Assembly: GCA_946887065.1 (NCBI GenBank)
Contig: CAMPKL010000129.1
Span: 1-8,340, forward strand
Direction: 5' to 3'
Length of the DNA stretch: 8,340 nt
Source of the DNA: an uncultured Bryobacterales bacterium
GTDB taxonomy: Bacteria > Acidobacteriota > Terriglobia > Bryobacterales > UBA6623
A program made the position numbers and the translations under genes. The notes beneath the pieces are model-generated. The model did no database searches, had not been told where the DNA came from, and was given only the letters and a program-made list of their open reading frames with translations. Below are positions 7,356 through 8,340 of this stretch, piece after piece. Every line of letters starts with the position of its first letter. Positions within the stretch are counted from its first letter, which is position 1.

Positions 7356-7883
7356 ATGGACTCGAATGGGCTTCTGAAGGAGATGCAGGATCTGAGTGAA
7401 CGGGAGCGCCGAGTCATTGGCGCTTGGCTGATGCGGAAACCGTTCGCTCAGGACTTCGGCCAACAATTCCGGGAACAACTGAGCCTCGGACAGAGACTAG
7501 CCGACAAGGTCGCTTCGTTCGGTGGTAGTTGGACCTTCATTTTCCTGTTTCTCGCAGGAATGATGGTCTGGATGTTGATCAACGCCGACAGGACCGCGGC
7601 TTTCGATCCCTTCCCCTTCATCTTGTTGAACCTGATACTTTCGTGTTTGGCCGCACTGCAAGCGCCGGTGATCATGATGAGCCAGAATCGCCAAGCGGCG
7701 AAAGACCGTCTGGAAGCGCATTACGACTACGAAGTGAATATGAAGGCCGAGATGGAAATCCTGGATTTGCACGCTAAGCTCGACCAACTTCGCGAAGCGC
7801 AGTGGTCGGAGCTAATCGCCCTGCAGCAGCGCCAAGTGCAACTTCTCGAGGAGATACGCGGAGGCCACACGGAGCGCGCGTGA
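7356..7883 (+). CDS. DUF1003 domain membrane protein
   Basis: This 175-residue protein carries the complete DUF1003 signature: GQRLADKVASFGGSWTFI near 45-62, then FDPFPFILLNLILS near 83-96, then QAPVIMMSQNRQAAKDR near 102-118. Two membrane helices span about 58-75 and 86-108. The N-terminal 45 residues are charged and cytoplasmic by inference. The C-terminal part (about 118-170) is a charged, Gln/Glu/Leu-rich helix likely to form a coiled coil. The family is widespread and has no established function. The start is supported by AGGGAAG at 7341-7347, 8 bases before the ATG. Its TGA overlaps the GTG start of the downstream kinase by four bases (7880-7883), a strong sign of translational coupling and joint function. 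The gene is intact. Confidence 0.93.
   Translation: MDSNGLLKEMQDLSERERRVIGAWLMRKPFAQDFGQQFREQLSLGQRLADKVASFGGSWTFIFLFLAGMMVWMLINADRTAAFDPFPFILLNLILSCLAALQAPVIMMSQNRQAAKDRLEAHYDYEVNMKAEMEILDLHAKLDQLREAQWSELIALQQRQVQLLEEIRGGHTERA
7871..7874 (+). promoter_or_regulatory. Ribosome binding site that decides the kinase GTG start
   Basis: GGAG sits 5 bases before GTG at 7880, inside the end of the DUF1003 gene. With the 4-base GTGA overlap it favours this start over later Met codons; those (first at residue 76) would remove the first two membrane helices. Confidence 0.55.
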
Positions 7884-8340
7884 CCGACCGCCCGATAGCA
7901 TTGCCCGAAGCGGCTCCGCGCATCGCGCTGCCGTGGATCGTACGACTGCGTTATGGGCTTGCCCTTGGCGAAACGGCGACGGTACTCGCCGTTGACCAAT
8001 TCTTGGGGGTCGACCTGCCTCTACGTTGGATCCTGATTTTCCCGCTGCTGACATTGGCCAGCAATCTTTGGCTGAGTCGCTGGGAGGGCGGCGACGCGTC
8101 CCGCATGCTCGTCGGGATCTTCGTCCTCGACACTCTTTGTTTGACCGGCATCCTGATGTTGAGCGGCGGGCCCAACAATCCGTTCAGCTTGCTTTATCTG
8201 GTCGCGATCACGTTGTCGGCGACGATCCTCAGCAAACGCCAGACCTGGGCATTGGGCGGCTTGGCGACGGTTTGCTTTGGTTCGCTGTTCTGGATCTATT
8301 GGCCCATCCCGGTGCTGGAGATGCATCGCACCGAGCCAGG
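7880..8340 (+). CDS. RegB/PrrB-like sensor histidine kinase, N-terminal membrane domain (partial, runs off the right edge)
   Basis: The frame is open from GTG at 7880 to the window end, giving 153 residues of N-terminus. About five hydrophobic segments are visible, near residues 20-42, 48-66, 76-94, 101-119 and 126-146, which fits the six-helix sensor domain of RegB-type kinases. Residues 96-102 read GGPNNPF, an exact match to the GGxxNPF heptapeptide conserved in RegB/PrrB, where it is linked to sensing the quinone pool. The following SLLYLVAITLSA also resembles that family. The dimerisation/His box, ATPase domain and redox-active cysteine of RegB lie beyond the window and are not seen, so kinase activity is inferred. 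A RegB-like kinase would phosphorylate a RegA-type response regulator to adjust gene expression to redox or oxygen state; such a gene would be expected downstream. The alternative is another membrane kinase or a polytopic protein sharing this sensor domain. Confidence 0.78.
   Translation, partial: MTDRPIALPEAAPRIALPWIVRLRYGLALGETATVLAVDQFLGVDLPLRWILIFPLLTLASNLWLSRWEGGDASRMLVGIFVLDTLCLTGILMLSGGPNNPFSLLYLVAITLSATILSKRQTWALGGLATVCFGSLFWIYWPIPVLEMHRTEP

Noticed and set aside
7951..8326. Minus-strand open frames at the right edge
   Set aside because: They are antisense to the kinase frame, which has coherent membrane helices and the GGxxNPF motif; the minus-strand translations are low-complexity and polar.

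Overview
The window looks like ordinary chromosome from a Gram-negative bacterium of moderately high G+C (about 55-60% by eye). An outer membrane is implied by a lipoprotein-type membrane-fusion adaptor next to an RND pump. The mix of genes (HAE1-like RND pump, SRPBCC and VOC small proteins, a DODA dioxygenase, a DUF1003 protein and a RegB-like kinase) would suit Acidobacteriota or Proteobacteria. No marker here settles the phylum, so that is a weak inference. Every recognised gene is on the + strand. I see no RNA gene, transposon, CRISPR array or phage gene.

Layout. (1) Positions 1-430 hold the C-terminal third of an MFS transporter that begins before the window, followed at once by a terminator-like hairpin. 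(2) Positions 670-5184 hold a two-gene efflux operon: a periplasmic adaptor lipoprotein and an RND inner-membrane permease, 18 bp apart. No outer-membrane channel gene follows, so the pump probably borrows a TolC-like protein encoded elsewhere. (3) Positions 5405-7322 hold three small soluble proteins in a row: an SRPBCC/AHSA1-like lipid-binding-fold protein, a PhnB-like VOC protein and a DODA-type extradiol ring-cleavage dioxygenase. (4) Positions 7356-8340 hold a DUF1003 membrane protein whose stop codon overlaps the GTG start of a sensor kinase. The kinase runs off the right edge. Its visible part is a multi-pass membrane domain carrying the GGxxNPF motif of RegB/PrrB redox-sensing kinases.

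How the genes may work together. The adaptor and permease form one drug or toxicant export machine. The SRPBCC, VOC and dioxygenase genes could be co-transcribed and would fit small-molecule handling or stress tolerance, but their substrates cannot be read from sequence. The most interesting point is the likely translational coupling of DUF1003 to a RegB-type kinase, which suggests a membrane redox-signalling unit. Nothing in the window clearly amounts to a wholly new system. The genes themselves belong to known families, and what is new, if anything, lies in their pairings.
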